Positions 5,484-6,338 of a DNA stretch of 6,338 nt are shown here, in pieces. The notes under the pieces were generated by a model that saw only the letters and a list, made by a program, of their open reading frames with translations, was not told the origin of the DNA and did not search any database. Origin of the DNA: a bacterium F11. Lineage in GTDB: Bacteria > Elusimicrobiota > Elusimicrobia > F11. Positions within the stretch are counted from its first letter, which is position 1; each line of letters begins with the position of its first letter. The DNA lies in the NCBI GenBank assembly GCA_002176905.1, contig MSYE01000216.1, positions 1 through 6,338 on the forward strand, read 5' to 3'. The position numbers and the translations under genes were made by a program.

Positions 5484-6338
5484 TTAAGGACCCATGGGGA
5501 GAACCATGGTTTTGGTCTCTTTTGATTTCTTTTCTGTGAGACCTTCACGAAATGCCCAGTAAAAACTCAGGGGAATATCTTTTCCGTTGTTGGGAAGATC
5601 AGAGTCAATGTCATAGGAAAATTTGAGCGAGGCAATCCCCAAACCAACAGGACGATCCGGTTCCTGGTACCAGCTGCTCGACATAGGATCCCACATTTCT
5701 CGAATGACATATTTGTCTTTTTCCCATTGCCCAATGCGATAACGACCAAATCTTATGGTTTCATTTTCCCATCGAGAAAAACGATATCCCGAACATTCCA
5801 TCACATTATCAGGCGGGTCTGAGGTGGTATTGTTGATGTTCACTCCCGATGGGGAATTTGTCGAGGTTATGACCGCATGAATAGGTGTTAAGGCAATTTC
5901 ATCAAAATAGACCCATTCTGGTGTGCCGAACGTGTTTTGAGCTGACAATATGATTTTGACTTCATTTTGGGGAAGGGTTCCATCGTAAAATCCACTGGCG
6001 GGATATCGGAACTTGAGCTTATCCCAATTGTTTTTTGTGGTTGTTATTGATCCGAGGGTAACAAAGGCATTACTTTCAAGGCGGATGGTGCCATTGTTAT
6101 TGGCGTCAGGTCTAGCAATCTTTCCTGTGATCATAAAAGCCGCTCCGGAAGATAATTTCATAAAGTAACCCGATTCATAATGGGCGGTATTCCCTACGCC
6201 TGCCTTGAGCGCGATTCCTTGAAATCCACTAAAAACCGTGGATGTTGTGTATCCAAATTCATAATTAAAGTCCGATCCCACGCCCGAAGCCGAATTTGCC
6301 CAATATTGGGGTTGGTCATCACTGGCTTTTAATTCAAA
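5484..6338 (-). CDS. PilW/GspJ-like minor pilin with carbohydrate-binding-like module (5' end missing)
   Basis: The frame is open to the right edge, so the 284 visible residues are the C-terminal part. A GTG at 6281 is internal and not a credible start. Visible residues about 1-155 look like a jelly-roll carbohydrate-binding module of the CBM4/9 style: aromatic- and Gly-rich strands, a NNWDKLKFRY strand, and the closing pattern EWVYFDEIAL. The remaining ~130 residues (RFGRYRIGQW, a REMWDPMSS segment, and GLGIASLKFSYDID near the end) resemble the C-terminal head of PilW/GspJ minor pilins. The short gap to the PilV-like gene (12 bases) supports co-transcription. A prepilin leader would lie beyond the window, so the pilin assignment depends on context and the C-terminal pattern. 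The alternative is a secreted binding protein. Confidence 0.75.
   Translation of the reverse strand, partial: FELKASDDQPQYWANSASGVGSDFNYEFGYTTSTVFSGFQGIALKAGVGNTAHYESGYFMKLSSGAAFMITGKIARPDANNNGTIRLESNAFVTLGSITTTKNNWDKLKFRYPASGFYDGTLPQNEVKIILSAQNTFGTPEWVYFDEIALTPIHAVITSTNSPSGVNINNTTSDPPDNVMECSGYRFSRWENETIRFGRYRIGQWEKDKYVIREMWDPMSSSWYQEPDRPVGLGIASLKFSYDIDSDLPNNGKDIPLSFYWAFREGLTEKKSKETKTMVLPMGP

Noticed and set aside
5491..5508. Two CCATGG palindromes close together
   Set aside because: They fall in the coding sequence for the MVLPMG tail and are explained by codon content.
6279..6281. GTG as the start of the rightmost gene
   Set aside because: The frame continues without a stop to the window edge with protein-like sequence, there is no leader or signal after the GTG, and the expected prepilin leader is absent, so the gene is truncated by the window.

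Overview
The window looks like chromosomal DNA from a Gram-negative bacterium with moderate GC content (roughly mid-40s percent by eye). The evidence is an outer-membrane-type lipoprotein signal on a GDSL esterase, a type IV pilus minor-pilin cluster and c-di-GMP signalling. The pilins carry dockerin-like and carbohydrate-binding-like modules, a style I associate with deltaproteobacterial or related deep-branching lineages. That placement is an inference, and I cannot name the organism. There are no rRNA, tRNA, CRISPR or insertion-sequence features.

Left part (1-2288): the first ~94 bases probably hold the 3' end of a plus-strand membrane-protein gene. It converges on a minus-strand gene for a GRAM/PH-like protein with two tandem zinc ribbons (112-630), which has its own well-formed sigma70-type promoter at 708-736. 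Upstream of that promoter is a two-gene minus-strand operon. A membrane-anchored calcineurin-like metallophosphoesterase (1161-2288) overlaps by ATGA with a small GGQ release-factor-like ribosome-rescue protein (760-1164) that resembles mitochondrial MTRFR/C12orf65.

Middle part (2289-3813): a 116-bp divergent intergenic region separates the phosphoesterase from a plus-strand pair. The first gene is a two-helix membrane diguanylate cyclase with a TTG start and intact GGEEF and I-site. The second is a TesA-like SGNH/GDSL esterase with a lipobox. They also overlap by ATGA. The esterase converges tail to tail, 13 bp apart, with the next cluster.

Right part (3827-6338, minus strand, entering from beyond the right edge): a minor-pilin operon. 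In transcription order it encodes a large protein (5' end outside the window) with a carbohydrate-binding-like jelly-roll segment and a PilW/GspJ-like C-terminus; a canonical PilV-type prepilin; a PilX-like pilin ending in a dockerin-like pair of calcium loops; and a membrane-anchored protein of unknown function. Together they suggest the priming or tip complex of a type IV pilus with unusual adhesive modules. The nearby diguanylate cyclase could in principle influence pilus-dependent behaviour, but the sequence shows no direct link.
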